64,000 nt of DNA from Lysobacterales bacterium 63-13 (GCA_001899855.1 MKWR01000006.1:198703-262702), one strand, 5' to 3'. Counted from the stretch's first letter, positions 1-9,012 are shown. Notes: a model not told the origin generated them from the letters alone. Numbers and translations are program-made.

Positions 1-390
1 GTTAAGGGCTGACTGCCCTGGCGACTGCCTGTGCAGGAAATGCACGAGCCATTGCCTGGCGAACCTCATCGCCTGCAACCGCGCCGGCGCAGCATGCCTT
101 GGCCGCGCGCGACAGCCGCGTGCGCTGCGGGTGCCATCATCGTCGAACGAGGCGTGCGCCAGCCCTGCCGGCATCGGCAGCGCGGACGAATCATGCGGAT
201 GAATGCAGGGCATCGCGCATTATCACCGGCGGTCATCACGCCGGCATGCTCTGCGGCAGCGCCGCTTGACCGTCTGCCCCGATCGCGCAAGGCTAGGGCA
301 ACGCCGCACCCGATCCGTCCTGCCCTCTGGCTGTGCGATTGTGGCCAGCACCGCAGTGACATTGGCTACTCCCATGACAGGAGATGCATC
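1..390. other. Non-coding left edge, no gene recognised
   Basis: No reading frame here gives a recognisable protein, and I see no RNA gene. Open frames on both strands look like by-products of high GC. The last bases form the leader of the EF-G-like gene, with an AGGAG ribosome binding site at about 379-383. The 3' end of an upstream gene could lie beyond the left edge, but I cannot identify one. Confidence 0.5.
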
Positions 391-2436
391 ATGTCGCACC
401 GCACCGAGGCCATTCGCAACATCGCACTGGCAGGCCATGCCGGCGCCGGCAAAACCACCTTGCTTGAAGCCCTGCTGCATGCCGGCGGCACGATACAGAC
501 GGCGGGCACGATCGAGCGTGGCAATACCGTTTCCGATTTCGATCCGATGGAGAAGCAGCGCGGCCACTCGATTCAGGCCAGCCTGGTGTCGATCGACCAC
601 GGCGATTGCCACATCAACCTGATCGACACGCCGGGCTACCCGGATTTCCGCGGCCCGACCCTGTCGGCACTGGCTGCGGTCGAGACCTGCGCCATCGTCG
701 TCAATGCCAGCAACGGCATCGAACACACGACGCGACGCATGATGAACTACGCCCGCCAGCGCGGCCTCGCCCGCGTCCTCATCGTCAACCGCATCGATAC
801 CGAATGCGATCTCGCCAGCCTGACCGCGGAACTGCGCGAGGAGTTCGGCGCGGAATGCCTGCCGATCAACCTGCCGGCGGAAGGTGCGAGCAAGGTCGTC
901 GACTGCTTTTTCAAGCCTGACGGGAAATCCGATTTCTCCTCGGTTGCCGAAGCCCACCAGCAGATCCTCGACCAGGTCGTCGAGATCAACGAAAAAGTCA
1001 TGGACCGCTATCTCGATGAAGGCGAGAAGGCGCTCAAGGGAAACGAACTGCACGATGCCTTCGAGCAATGCCTGCGCGAGGGCCACCTGGTGCCGATCTG
1101 TTTCGTCTCGGCGCGCAGCGGGGCTGGCGTGGCGCAGTTGCTGGCGCTGATCGAACGCCTGCTGCCGAATCCGCTGGAAGGCAACTCGCCGCCCTTCGTC
1201 AAGGGTGACGGTGCGGATGCCACGCCGATCATCGCCGTTGCCGATGCCAACCGGCATGTCATCGCCGACGTCTTCAAGATCGTCAACGACCCCTTCGTCG
1301 GCAAGCTCAGCATTTTCCGCATCTACCAGGGCACGGTGCGCAAGGACACCCAGTTGTTCATCGATGATGGCAAGAAGCCGTTCAAGGTCGGCCATCTTTT
1401 CCGCATCCAGGGCAAGGACCACATCGAGATCGAATCGGCCGTCGCCGGCGACATCGCCGCCGTGGCGAAGATCGACGAGATCCATTTCGATGCGGTGCTG
1501 CACGATTCGCATGACGAGGATCACATCCATCTCAAGCCGCTGGAGTTTCCGCGGCCGATGTTCGGCCTCGCCATCGAGCCGGCGCACAAGGGCCAGGAAC
1601 AGAAGCTCGCCAACGCCCTCGCGCGACTCGGCGAGGAGGATCCCTGCTTTCGCATCGAGCACAACAAGGAACTCAACGAAACCATCATCCGCGGCCTTTC
1701 GGACCTGCACCTGAAACTCACCCTCGAGCGCATGAAGGAGCGTTACGGCGTCGAGGTGACCACGCATCGTCCGAGCATCGCCTACCGCGAGACCATCTCG
1801 GGCAAGGCTGAAGGCCATCACCGGCACAAGAAGCAGACCGGCGGCGCCGGCCAGTTTGGCGAGGTGTTCCTGCGCGTCGAGCCACTGCCGCGCGGCAGCG
1901 GCTTCGAGTTTGGCGACGAGATCAAGGGTGGGGCCATCCCCGGCCAGTACATCCCGGCGATCGAAAAAGGCGTGCGCATGGTGCTCGAACACGGTGCCGT
2001 CGCCGGATTCCAGATGCAGGATGTCCGCGTCATCGTCACCGATGGCAAGTTCCACAGCGTCGATTCCAAGGAAGTCGCCTTTGTCTCCGCCGGCAAGAAG
2101 GCGTTCCTCGACGCGGTCGCCAAGGCCAAGCCCTTGCTGCTTGAGCCAATCGTCAACATGGATGTCAACGTTCCCGAATCGAACATGGGTGACGTCACCG
2201 GCGGGCTTGCCGGCAAGCGTGCGCGCATCAACGGCACGGATTCGCTGCGCGGCGGCGAGCTGGTCATCAAGGCCCAGGTGCCGCTGGCGGAAGTGGCCGA
2301 CTACCAGACCGAACTGAAGGCCATGACCGGCGGCCGCGGCCGCTTCACCATCGAATTCAGCCACTACGAACCGGTGCCGGCAAATGTGCAGCGGCAACTG
2401 GTCGATGCCTACAAGCCACGCGTCGAGGAAGACTGA
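391..2436 (+). CDS. Elongation factor G-like translational GTPase (EF-G paralogue)
   Basis: The 681-residue product has the EF-G layout: a G domain, a beta-barrel domain II, then domains III-V. The P-loop GHAGAGKT is at residues 15-22, the G3 motif DTPGYPDF at about 78-85, and a G4-like NRID near 138. The switch I motif is RGHSI where bacterial EF-G usually has RGITI. A canonical EF-G sits in the str operon with rpsL, rpsG and tufA. This gene stands alone, so it is probably the second EF-G of the genome (a FusA2/EF-G2-type factor), whose role may be in ribosome recycling, rescue or a stress variant of translocation. ATG 391 was chosen because AGGAG lies just upstream and the homology starts directly after it; the frame is open further 5' without similarity. 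Confidence 0.9.
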   Translation: MSHRTEAIRNIALAGHAGAGKTTLLEALLHAGGTIQTAGTIERGNTVSDFDPMEKQRGHSIQASLVSIDHGDCHINLIDTPGYPDFRGPTLSALAAVETCAIVVNASNGIEHTTRRMMNYARQRGLARVLIVNRIDTECDLASLTAELREEFGAECLPINLPAEGASKVVDCFFKPDGKSDFSSVAEAHQQILDQVVEINEKVMDRYLDEGEKALKGNELHDAFEQCLREGHLVPICFVSARSGAGVAQLLALIERLLPNPLEGNSPPFVKGDGADATPIIAVADANRHVIADVFKIVNDPFVGKLSIFRIYQGTVRKDTQLFIDDGKKPFKVGHLFRIQGKDHIEIESAVAGDIAAVAKIDEIHFDAVLHDSHDEDHIHLKPLEFPRPMFGLAIEPAHKGQEQKLANALARLGEEDPCFRIEHNKELNETIIRGLSDLHLKLTLERMKERYGVEVTTHRPSIAYRETISGKAEGHHRHKKQTGGAGQFGEVFLRVEPLPRGSGFEFGDEIKGGAIPGQYIPAIEKGVRMVLEHGAVAGFQMQDVRVIVTDGKFHSVDSKEVAFVSAGKKAFLDAVAKAKPLLLEPIVNMDVNVPESNMGDVTGGLAGKRARINGTDSLRGGELVIKAQVPLAEVADYQTELKAMTGGRGRFTIEFSHYEPVPANVQRQLVDAYKPRVEED

Positions 2437-2481
2437 TCCATCCTGTACAGTCGACGCACTACAGGCAGCCAGGATCCACCG

Positions 2482-3624
2482 ATGAACCTTACCCGCCGAC
2501 GTTTCATGGCCGGCACCGCCCTCCTCGCCAGCACGCCGCTGTGGCCATCGATGCGCCAGGCACTGGCCGCCTCGGCGGCGACACCTGGCCGCTGGCCCGG
2601 CTATGCCGAGGCCATCGTCATCGATGCGCTTGGTGGCCCCGGCGAATACAACGCCGAACCGCTCGCCCCGCTGAGTGCAAAGGCGCTTGACGATGTCCGC
2701 GCCAGCGGCCTCACTGCGGTCAACCTCACCGTCAGCGGTGTCGGCAGCTATGCCAGGGATGCGGATGAGACGATCCGCAACATCGCCTACTGGAACGCGC
2801 AGATCGCCGCGCATCCGGAGCACCTGCAGCAGGTGCGCAGCGCGGCTGATCTGGCAATGGCGAAACAAAGTGGACGGCTTGGCCTGGTCTATGGATTCCA
2901 GGATGCGACGCCGCTCGGCGAAGACCCCGACCGCGTCGCGCTGTATGACGACCTTGGCGTGCGTGTATTCCAGCTCACCTACAACCGGCGCAACCTGATC
3001 GGCGACGGCTGCCTGGAACCCGGCAACGCCGGACTCAGTGCCCTGGGCCGCACGCTGGTTGAACGGCTCAACGAGCGCCATCTGCTCATTGACCTTTCAC
3101 ATGCAGGCGAACGCACGACACGCGAAGCCATCGCCCGCTCCGCCAAGCCTGTTGCCATCAGCCACACCGGTTGCGCCGCGCTGGCCGCCCTGCCGCGCAA
3201 CAAGACCGACATCGAACTGCGCGAACTCGCCGACAAGGGTGGCGTCGTCGGCATCTACCTGATGCCCTTCCTGCGCACGCAGGGCCAGCCGACCGCCGAG
3301 GACCTGGTCGCGCATATCGAGCACGCGCTGCAGGTTTGCGGCGAGGATCACGTCGGCATTGGCAGCGATGGCACGATTTCGCCGATTGATTTCAACGACG
3401 CGTTCAGGCGCAAGCATGCCGCCGACGTCGCCGATCGGCGCAGCCGGGGCATTTCCGCACCCGGCGAGGATGCCGACGTGTACACCTTCCTGCCCGATCT
3501 GAACACGGCCGATCGCCTGGCGACGCTGGCCGCGCTGCTCGCCAGGCGCGGCCATTCCGATGCACGCATCGGCAAGATCATCGGCGGCAATTTCGCGCGT
3601 CTGTTCCGCGAAACCTGGGGCTAA
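2482..3624 (+). CDS. Tat-exported M19 (renal dipeptidase-like) family protein with missing metal ligands
   Basis: This 380-residue protein begins with a twin-arginine signal (TRRRF at residues 4-8, then a hydrophobic stretch), so export by Tat is likely. The body matches peptidase family M19: LIDLSHAG and AISHTG carry the two histidines that bind the second metal, and GIGSD carries the conserved Asp. The N-terminal HxD pair is replaced (VIDALGG), the bridging Glu is Gln (GFQDA), and the His of the LTH motif is Tyr (LTYN). If these alignments are right, the binuclear zinc site cannot form in the usual way, so the activity may be altered or lost. It follows the EF-G gene by 45 bp, and its predicted location is the periplasm. 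Confidence 0.82.
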   Translation: MNLTRRRFMAGTALLASTPLWPSMRQALAASAATPGRWPGYAEAIVIDALGGPGEYNAEPLAPLSAKALDDVRASGLTAVNLTVSGVGSYARDADETIRNIAYWNAQIAAHPEHLQQVRSAADLAMAKQSGRLGLVYGFQDATPLGEDPDRVALYDDLGVRVFQLTYNRRNLIGDGCLEPGNAGLSALGRTLVERLNERHLLIDLSHAGERTTREAIARSAKPVAISHTGCAALAALPRNKTDIELRELADKGGVVGIYLMPFLRTQGQPTAEDLVAHIEHALQVCGEDHVGIGSDGTISPIDFNDAFRRKHAADVADRRSRGISAPGEDADVYTFLPDLNTADRLATLAALLARRGHSDARIGKIIGGNFARLFRETWG

Positions 3625-3635
3625 GACAACGCCCG

Positions 3636-4886
3636 TCAGCTCTTGCCGAAGGGCTTGCGCAGGCGGCTGAGGAACGAGGGCTTCTTCGATTCGGCTTCGT
3701 CCTCGTGATGCCGTGAACGACGCGGCGTCCATTTCAGCCAGCCGATGGCATCGTAGCCATTGACCACGTCGAACACCGACGACATTTCGCAGGCGCAGCT
3801 TGCCGCGACTTCATGCAAGCGGTGCGGCTGCATCAATACCTGCGAAATCCGGTCATAGGCGGGATAGTCGCTGGCCAGGTCGAAGCCGCAGGTCAGCTGG
3901 AAGGTTCCCCCCGGATCAAGGTTGGATGCCAGGCGGCCATTGGAATGCAGCAGCACTTCCAGCCAGAGCAGCTTCTGGTAGGCCTGGCCAGGCTGCGACT
4001 CGCGCAGCGCATTCATCTCCGCCGTGGTCAACCGACGCCAGTCACTCAGCCGTGAAGACTCCCGGCAATAGATCTCCAGCTCGTTCAAACGACCCGCACT
4101 GTGGAAAACCTGGTGCTTCGGATCTAGGGTGAGGGAGCCGGCCCCGGGCCAGCTGATCTGCATCGGCCCGTGGATCAACTCGCCTTCGAGGAACTCGCGC
4201 AGACGATAGACCGACAGGTCCTCGAGGTTCTGCTTGCGTTCGGGGACCCGTGCCGCCGATGCCACGCTGAGCGGCACGGCCAGCGATTCGCGCTCCTGGT
4301 CCGCACGCAGCGCACTTCTGCGGGTGGGTTCGCCGGAACCGTCGATGCGCGCGGATTGATCGAACTTCTGCGGCTTGAGGTTCGCATAGGGATCAGCCGC
4401 CGGATGATCCTTGAGCAATTCGTCGAGGCCGGGTGCCACGTTGGCGTCGGCGGGGCGGTGCGCTGCCGGCGCATCCAACTTGAAATGGGGCAATTCGGCG
4501 ATATCCTCGAATTCATTCGAGCTGTTCTGGAAATATCCGGAATTCCCGCGAACCTGCCCTGTCAGCGTTGCCGCCGAGGCCGTTGCCTGGTTGAGCACGG
4601 CAACCAGGTTCTCCGCCTTGAACGGGCGCAGCAGGGCCGGGTCGCCATCGTGGTCGTCGCCTGCATCACAGACGACCGCAACACGCATGCCGGTGACTTT
4701 TGCCCGCGACCGCGCCATCTGCCCGGCGAAATTCGAGGTGTCGACGACCAGCAGATCCGCGTGCGCGTCGCTGCCCCAGCGCCAGGGATGGCTGAGCTGT
4801 TCAGCGGATTTGCGGATGAGCAGGCGGATGTGGGCGACGTCTTCGTCCGACACGCCGTTCGCGGCAATGATTTTTTCGTTGGGCAA
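3636..4886 (-). CDS. Conserved protein of unknown function with receiver-like N-terminus
   Basis: I do not recognise this 416-residue protein. The N-terminal 110 residues look like an alternating alpha/beta fold of receiver type: ADLLVVD is followed by a helix and then VAVVCD, with no clear phospho-acceptor arrangement. A low-complexity linker leads to a C-terminal domain of about 200 residues containing SVYRLREFLEGELI, LLWLEVLL and the motif NGYDAIGWLKW. The last 30 residues are basic (RRSRHH, LRKPFGKS). There is no signal peptide or membrane helix, so it is probably cytoplasmic. A role in a signalling or pilus network is only a guess from the receiver-like fold. It converges on the M19 gene, with 11 bp between the two stops. 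Confidence 0.75.
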   Translation of the reverse strand: MPNEKIIAANGVSDEDVAHIRLLIRKSAEQLSHPWRWGSDAHADLLVVDTSNFAGQMARSRAKVTGMRVAVVCDAGDDHDGDPALLRPFKAENLVAVLNQATASAATLTGQVRGNSGYFQNSSNEFEDIAELPHFKLDAPAAHRPADANVAPGLDELLKDHPAADPYANLKPQKFDQSARIDGSGEPTRRSALRADQERESLAVPLSVASAARVPERKQNLEDLSVYRLREFLEGELIHGPMQISWPGAGSLTLDPKHQVFHSAGRLNELEIYCRESSRLSDWRRLTTAEMNALRESQPGQAYQKLLWLEVLLHSNGRLASNLDPGGTFQLTCGFDLASDYPAYDRISQVLMQPHRLHEVAASCACEMSSVFDVVNGYDAIGWLKWTPRRSRHHEDEAESKKPSFLSRLRKPFGKS

Positions 4887-5018
4887 ACTGAGCTACCTCT
4901 TGCCGCCAATCTGTTCAGGCAGTGGCACTTTGGGCGTAATCAATCGCAATCCGACCAGGTTGCTAGCCTGCGGCTTTGTGACCTGCTTTGCAATCGCGGG
5001 GCGGCTGGAATCGTGATC

Positions 5019-5534
5019 TCAGGGGGCAACGGCCTTGGCCTTCGCGGCACGTTGGCGCTTGGGTTTCAGCATCGTCCCAATGCATGCCGGATCACCGCAG
5101 CGGCAGGCCCAGATGCGCTTGAGTCGAGGGCTCAGTCGCTCGCCGAGGGTGATGCCGTAGTCGTAGGTCAGTTCTTCGCCGCTGCGGATCTCGCGCACGG
5201 TCTCGATCAGCACGCGATCCTCGCGGCGCTTGCCGCTGGCGCTCTCCTCGACCACGGCGCGGCAGTTTGGCGCGCAACTGTGGTTGATCCAGCGTGCGAC
5301 GTTGCCATCCACATTGGCGTCGATCACGTAATTTTCGTTCAGGGTGAACAGGAAGGTGTGGCCGCTGCTGCTGGTGCCGTCATACAGCCGATCGGCCTGC
5401 GCATGCGTCAACAGGCGACCTCGGTATTCAATCAACTCGGTTTGTGCGGGGATATCGGCGATGGCGAATACACCGTTGCCGTGGATCGGCGAACGGCGTT
5501 GCTTGATGAGTCGGGACATGCGCAACAGGTTCAT
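5019..5534 (-). CDS. SET-domain protein with post-SET cysteine motif (putative protein lysine methyltransferase)
   Basis: SET domains transfer methyl from S-adenosylmethionine to lysine side chains. The signatures here are GNGVFA near the start, ARWINHSCAPNC (the NHSCxPN pseudoknot motif), ELTYDYG, and a C-terminal CRCGDPACIGT that matches the post-SET zinc-binding cysteines. A basic Lys/Arg/Ala tail follows. The protein has about 171 residues from ATG 5534; ATG 5519 (MSRLIKQ) is an equally possible start because neither has a good ribosome binding site. It is transcribed divergently from the RNase T2 gene. The substrate cannot be told from sequence; bacterial family members have been linked to ribosomal, histone-like or host proteins. 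Confidence 0.85.
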   Translation of the reverse strand: MNLLRMSRLIKQRRSPIHGNGVFAIADIPAQTELIEYRGRLLTHAQADRLYDGTSSSGHTFLFTLNENYVIDANVDGNVARWINHSCAPNCRAVVEESASGKRREDRVLIETVREIRSGEELTYDYGITLGERLSPRLKRIWACRCGDPACIGTMLKPKRQRAAKAKAVAP

Positions 5535-5649
5535 GGATGTTGAATGCCGCCATGATAGCGATTCCATGCGCAAAGCGTGATACGCGAGCGGGCTTTCGCG
5601 TGCGGCGATTTTCCTGCTAGCGTCCGCCCACTCCCATGGCACCGCCCGC

Positions 5650-6339
5650 ATGAGCAAGCAGCGCATCATCCGATCGATCATCGCCGTCATCGTGCTGCTG
5701 GCAGCGGTTGCCTACAGTACCTGGGAGGAGACAGCGGGCAACCGCGATGACGGGTCGCCACCGGCCATCGCCAAGCCGGGCGCCTCGTTCGACTACTACC
5801 TGGCCAGCCTGTCGTGGTCGCCAACCTGGTGCGAAGCAAACCCCGACGATCGCGAACAATGTGGCCGTCGCGGCTACGGCTTCATCCTGCACGGGCTATG
5901 GCCGCAACATGAACGCGGCAGTGGTCCGCAGGATTGCCGCAGCAGGCAGCGTCCGGATGAGAAGACCATCGCGCGCACGCTGGCCTTCATGCCCAGCCGT
6001 GCACTGATCGAACACGAGTGGCGTGCCCACGGAACCTGTTCCGGGTTGGCACCGCAGGCTTATTTCGACTTGGCCGATCGCGCCTATGCCGGCATCCGCA
6101 TTCCTGCTGCATTGACCGCCACGTCCACGCCGCCGCTGACCGCCGAAGGACTGCGGCAGGCGTTCGTCGATGCCAATCCGGATTTGCGCGCCGACATGCT
6201 CGGCGTGACCTGTCGCGGCAATGCACTGGCCGAAGTGCGCATCTGCCTGGATACCGACTTGCGCCCACGACAATGCGGTCGCGGCGTCGGCATGCGCTGT
6301 CCACGCACGGCACCGCTGCGCATTCCGTTGATCCGCTGA
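5650..6339 (+). CDS. Ribonuclease T2 family protein
   Basis: The 229-residue product has both catalytic segments of RNase T2: FILHGLWPQH (CAS-1) and HEWRAHGTC (CAS-2), each with its catalytic histidine. Paired cysteines lie around them. Residues 9-25 are a hydrophobic segment (IIRSIIAVIVLLAAVAY) that can act as an uncleaved anchor or signal peptide, placing the enzyme in the periplasm or outside. T2 enzymes cut single-stranded RNA through a 2',3'-cyclic phosphate, and bacterial ones such as RNase I scavenge RNA. It converges with the M20 peptidase gene, with a strong hairpin between them. Confidence 0.9.
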   Translation: MSKQRIIRSIIAVIVLLAAVAYSTWEETAGNRDDGSPPAIAKPGASFDYYLASLSWSPTWCEANPDDREQCGRRGYGFILHGLWPQHERGSGPQDCRSRQRPDEKTIARTLAFMPSRALIEHEWRAHGTCSGLAPQAYFDLADRAYAGIRIPAALTATSTPPLTAEGLRQAFVDANPDLRADMLGVTCRGNALAEVRICLDTDLRPRQCGRGVGMRCPRTAPLRIPLIR

Positions 6340-6342
6340 AAC

Positions 6343-6370
6343 CCTGCTGCCGGCCGGGGCCGGCAGCAGG
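6343..6370. terminator. Perfect inverted repeat between convergent genes
   Basis: CCTGCTGCCGGCC is followed by two G and then its exact reverse complement. The hairpin lies between the RNase T2 stop (6339) and the stop of the M20 peptidase gene (6380). It has no long T tract on either side, so it is best read as a bidirectional, GC-rich terminator or mRNA 3'-end stabiliser. Confidence 0.7.
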
Positions 6371-6379
6371 CAAACCCGC

Positions 6380-7861
6380 TCAGGCGCAGCAACCGTCCTC
6401 GCCCTTGTGGCTGTGCGCCGCCGTGGCCGCGACACCGCTGGTCAGGCCTTTCTGGCTGGCCTGGAAATGCGCGGCAACCACCTTGGCAACACAGGCGGTG
6501 ACGCGCTTGCCGGTCGGGATATGCAGGAACTCGTTGGGCCCATGCGCGTTGGAGTGCGGACCAAGCACGCCGGTGATGAGGAACTGCGCGCCGGGAAATT
6601 TCTCGCCGAGCATGCCCATGAAGGGAATCGAGCCGCCTTCGCCCATGTAGGCCGGCGGCGGACCAAAGAAGGTGCGCGAAGCTTCGTCGACTGCCTGCTC
6701 CAGCCACGGGGCAAGCGCCGGCGCATCCCAACCGCTGCCGGCCTTCTCCAGGTTGAAGGTGACTGTCGATGCGTAGGGCGGATCGGCTTCGAGCAATTGC
6801 TTGAGGAATTCGCCGCTCTTCACCGCATTGGCGGTCGGCGGCAGGCGCAGGCTCACTTTCACGGCGGTGAACGGGCGCAGCACGTTGCCGGCCGAATCCA
6901 GCGCCGGCAGGCCATCGACGCCGGTGATCGCCAGGGCCGGACGCCAGGTGCGGTTGAGGACAAGTTCGGTGAGGTCCTTGCTCACCGGCTGCATGCCGTT
7001 GGCCATGGGAAACTTGGAATAAATATCATCGCCCAGCACGCCGGCACTGAGCCTGGCCTGTTCGACGCGCTGCGCGGGAATCTCCGCATGCAATTCACGC
7101 GGCAGGATTTCGCCGGTCTTCTCGTCCTCCAGGCGCGACAGGATCTGGCGCAGGATGCGGAAGCTCGATGGCACCACACCCGAGGCGTCACCCGAATGCA
7201 CGCCTTCGTCGAGCACCTTGACGCTGAGGTTGCCGCCGGTCATGCCGCGCAAGGAGGTGGTCAACCACATCTGCTCATAATTGCCGCAACCCGAATCGAG
7301 GCAGACGATCAACGACGGCCGGCCAATCCGCGCGGCCAGGTGGTCGACGTAATGCGGCAGGTCGTAACTGCCGGATTCCTCGCAGGCCTCGATCATCACC
7401 ACGCAACGCGCATGCGGAAGCTTCTGCGCCTGCAGGGCGAGGATGGCAGCCAGCGAGCCGAAGATCGCATAGCCATCATCGGCACCGCCGCGACCGTACA
7501 ACTTGTCGCCTTCAATAACCGGCTTCCACGGCCCCAGGTGCTCGGCCCAGCCGGTCATTTCCGGCTGCTTGTCGAGATGGCCGTAAAGGAGGACGCAATC
7601 CTCGCCCTGCCCCGGGATCTCGATGAAGATCAACGGCGTGCGCCCCGGCAGGCGCACGACCTCCAGTTGCATTCCCGGAATCGGCTGCTGGCGCGCCCAT
7701 TTCTCCATGAGGGCGACTGCCTGGTCCATGTAGCCATGCTCGGCCCACTTCGCATCGAACATCGGCGACTTGTTCGGAATGCGGATGTAGTCGACCAGTT
7801 GCGGCACGATCTGCTCATCCCAGAGCTTGCCGACGAAACCTTCGATTGCCTTCGAGTCCAT
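6380..7861 (-). CDS. M20 family metallopeptidase (dipeptidase / CNDP-like)
   Basis: This 493-residue zinc hydrolase is of the M20 (ArgE/DapE/CNDP dipeptidase) type. YGHLDKQPE carries the first metal ligand (HxD), GRGGADDGYA the bridging Asp, and EACEESGSYDLP the catalytic Glu pair; a dimerisation domain sits in the middle and LGPHSNAHGPNEFL near the end carries the last ligand. It probably releases amino acids from dipeptides in the cytoplasm, since no signal peptide is seen. ATG 7861 was chosen because AAGGA lies upstream and the family homology starts there. The C-terminus ends in an odd Gly-Cys-Cys-Ala after a His/Lys-containing tail. Confidence 0.9.
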   Translation of the reverse strand: MDSKAIEGFVGKLWDEQIVPQLVDYIRIPNKSPMFDAKWAEHGYMDQAVALMEKWARQQPIPGMQLEVVRLPGRTPLIFIEIPGQGEDCVLLYGHLDKQPEMTGWAEHLGPWKPVIEGDKLYGRGGADDGYAIFGSLAAILALQAQKLPHARCVVMIEACEESGSYDLPHYVDHLAARIGRPSLIVCLDSGCGNYEQMWLTTSLRGMTGGNLSVKVLDEGVHSGDASGVVPSSFRILRQILSRLEDEKTGEILPRELHAEIPAQRVEQARLSAGVLGDDIYSKFPMANGMQPVSKDLTELVLNRTWRPALAITGVDGLPALDSAGNVLRPFTAVKVSLRLPPTANAVKSGEFLKQLLEADPPYASTVTFNLEKAGSGWDAPALAPWLEQAVDEASRTFFGPPPAYMGEGGSIPFMGMLGEKFPGAQFLITGVLGPHSNAHGPNEFLHIPTGKRVTACVAKVVAAHFQASQKGLTSGVAATAAHSHKGEDGCCA

Positions 7862-8079
7862 GTTGATCCTTGCGCGCTGCGCAGCCAATGGCGAAACAGC
7901 GATTCTAGCGCGCCCCACCGCGCTTTCCGAATCCGCGTAGGAAAACTCCTACGCACCGCCGCCTTGCTTGCGTACATGCACAGGCTGCGTTTTGCCATCG
8001 TGCCCGGCGAGCCGACGGCGGAGACTTTGCTCACCGGGAACAGAAGCCCCCGGTTCCAACCGAACCCAAGGAGAACACC

Positions 8080-8415
8080 ATGAACTTCAAGACCCTGCTC
8101 GCCAGCCTCGTGCTTTCCCTCGCCCTCGCCCTGCCGGCCTTTGCCGCCGAACAGGTCGACATCAACAGCGCCGATGCGCAGACCCTCGCCGAAGGCCTGA
8201 ATGGCGTCGGCATGAGCAAGGCCGAAGCCATCGTTGCCTACCGTGATGAGCACGGCCCGTTCGCCAGCGCCGAAGACCTGGCCCTGGTCAAGGGCATTGG
8301 CGAAAAGACCGTCGAGAAGAATCGCGACAACATTGTCGTCGGCGGCGGCAAGGCAAAGGCGAGCGCAAGCCGCAAGGCGACCAAGACCGCGGCCACGGCC
8401 AGCGCTTCGGAATAA
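8080..8415 (+). CDS. Secreted helix-hairpin-helix (ComEA-like) protein
   Basis: The 111-residue protein starts with a clear Sec signal peptide (about residues 1-22, ending ALPAFAA). It continues with VDINSADAQTLAEGL and two HhH motifs (NGVGMSKAEAI and VKGIGEKTV), typical of ComEA-like DNA-binding domains. The last 25 residues are Lys/Ala/Ser-rich. Such proteins bind double-stranded DNA in the periplasm, and ComEA is the DNA receptor in natural transformation. The short form lacks the membrane-anchor layout of Bacillus ComEA, so the competence role is inference. An AAGGAGA ribosome binding site precedes ATG 8080. Confidence 0.88.
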   Translation: MNFKTLLASLVLSLALALPAFAAEQVDINSADAQTLAEGLNGVGMSKAEAIVAYRDEHGPFASAEDLALVKGIGEKTVEKNRDNIVVGGGKAKASASRKATKTAATASASE

Positions 8416-8429
8416 TGTCCAAGCCCGCG

Positions 8430-8459
8430 AAACGGCGCGATCCGCGGATCGCGCCGTTT
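8430..8459 (+). terminator. Intrinsic terminator-like hairpin after the comEA-like gene
   Basis: AAACGGCGCGATCC, a GC loop, and the exact reverse complement ending in GCCGTTT form a 14-bp perfect stem 14 bp after the stop codon. The T run is short (TTTG, CATTTCC), but the A-rich 5' foot and T-rich 3' foot support Rho-independent termination. Confidence 0.8.
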
Positions 8460-8550
8460 GCATTTCCTCGTGCCACCTGAGATTGCCGCGACACGTGCTG
8501 AACCGGCCAAAACGGCCATGCTAGACTTCGCGCCCCTCGCTGGTGCGAAC

Positions 8551-9012
8551 ATGATCCTTCCCCACTACCACATCGACCCGTCCAGAATCTCGGGCGCCGG
8601 CCGCGGCGTGTTCATCGACGAAGCCGTCGAACGCGGCAGCATCCTCGTTGCTCCGGATGCGATTCCGCGCACCTGGCCACTGGAACAGATCATGGCCATG
8701 CCGGACGCAAATGTGCTGCTTCCTGCCACGGTGCGCTGGTTCGAGGATCACTACACGGTTTCGACCGATTGGCCGGACGAGTGTTTCATCAATCATTCGT
8801 TCACGCCGACCGGCCTCTGGCACCTTGGCTTCATCTTTGCATCAGCCAACCTGGATGCCGGCTGCGAAATCACCGTCGATTACCGTCACCTGCTCGGTCC
8901 CGGGCAAGTGGAGGATTTCGAGGATGCCGAAAGCGGTCGGCCGATCATTGGATTCACCTGGAAAGAAAGTCTCAGAACGTCTTCGCAGGCGTTGCTGGGA
9001 CTCATTGGTTGA
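8551..9012 (+). CDS. SET-domain protein without post-SET motif
   Basis: This protein of about 153 residues carries SET-like motifs: ISGAGRGVF near the start (the GxGxF strand), CFINHSFTPTG (NHSxxP-type motif) and ITVDYRHL (the terminal DY motif). It lacks the post-SET cysteines seen in the protein at 5019-5534, so the two are distant relatives rather than a recent duplication. ATG 8551 is preferred because homology starts right after it, but ATG 8518 is also possible and no convincing ribosome binding site was seen. It heads a compact run with the GNAT gene (stop to start 5 bp) and the HutD gene. It is probably a cytoplasmic methyltransferase of unknown substrate. Confidence 0.72.
   Translation: MILPHYHIDPSRISGAGRGVFIDEAVERGSILVAPDAIPRTWPLEQIMAMPDANVLLPATVRWFEDHYTVSTDWPDECFINHSFTPTGLWHLGFIFASANLDAGCEITVDYRHLLGPGQVEDFEDAESGRPIIGFTWKESLRTSSQALLGLIG

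Noticed and set aside
223-3081. A 952-codon open frame on the minus strand across the EF-G-like and M19 genes
   Set aside because: It runs antisense to two genes with clear families; the translation is Arg/Gly/Asp/Val-rich without motifs, as expected for antisense frames in GC-rich DNA.
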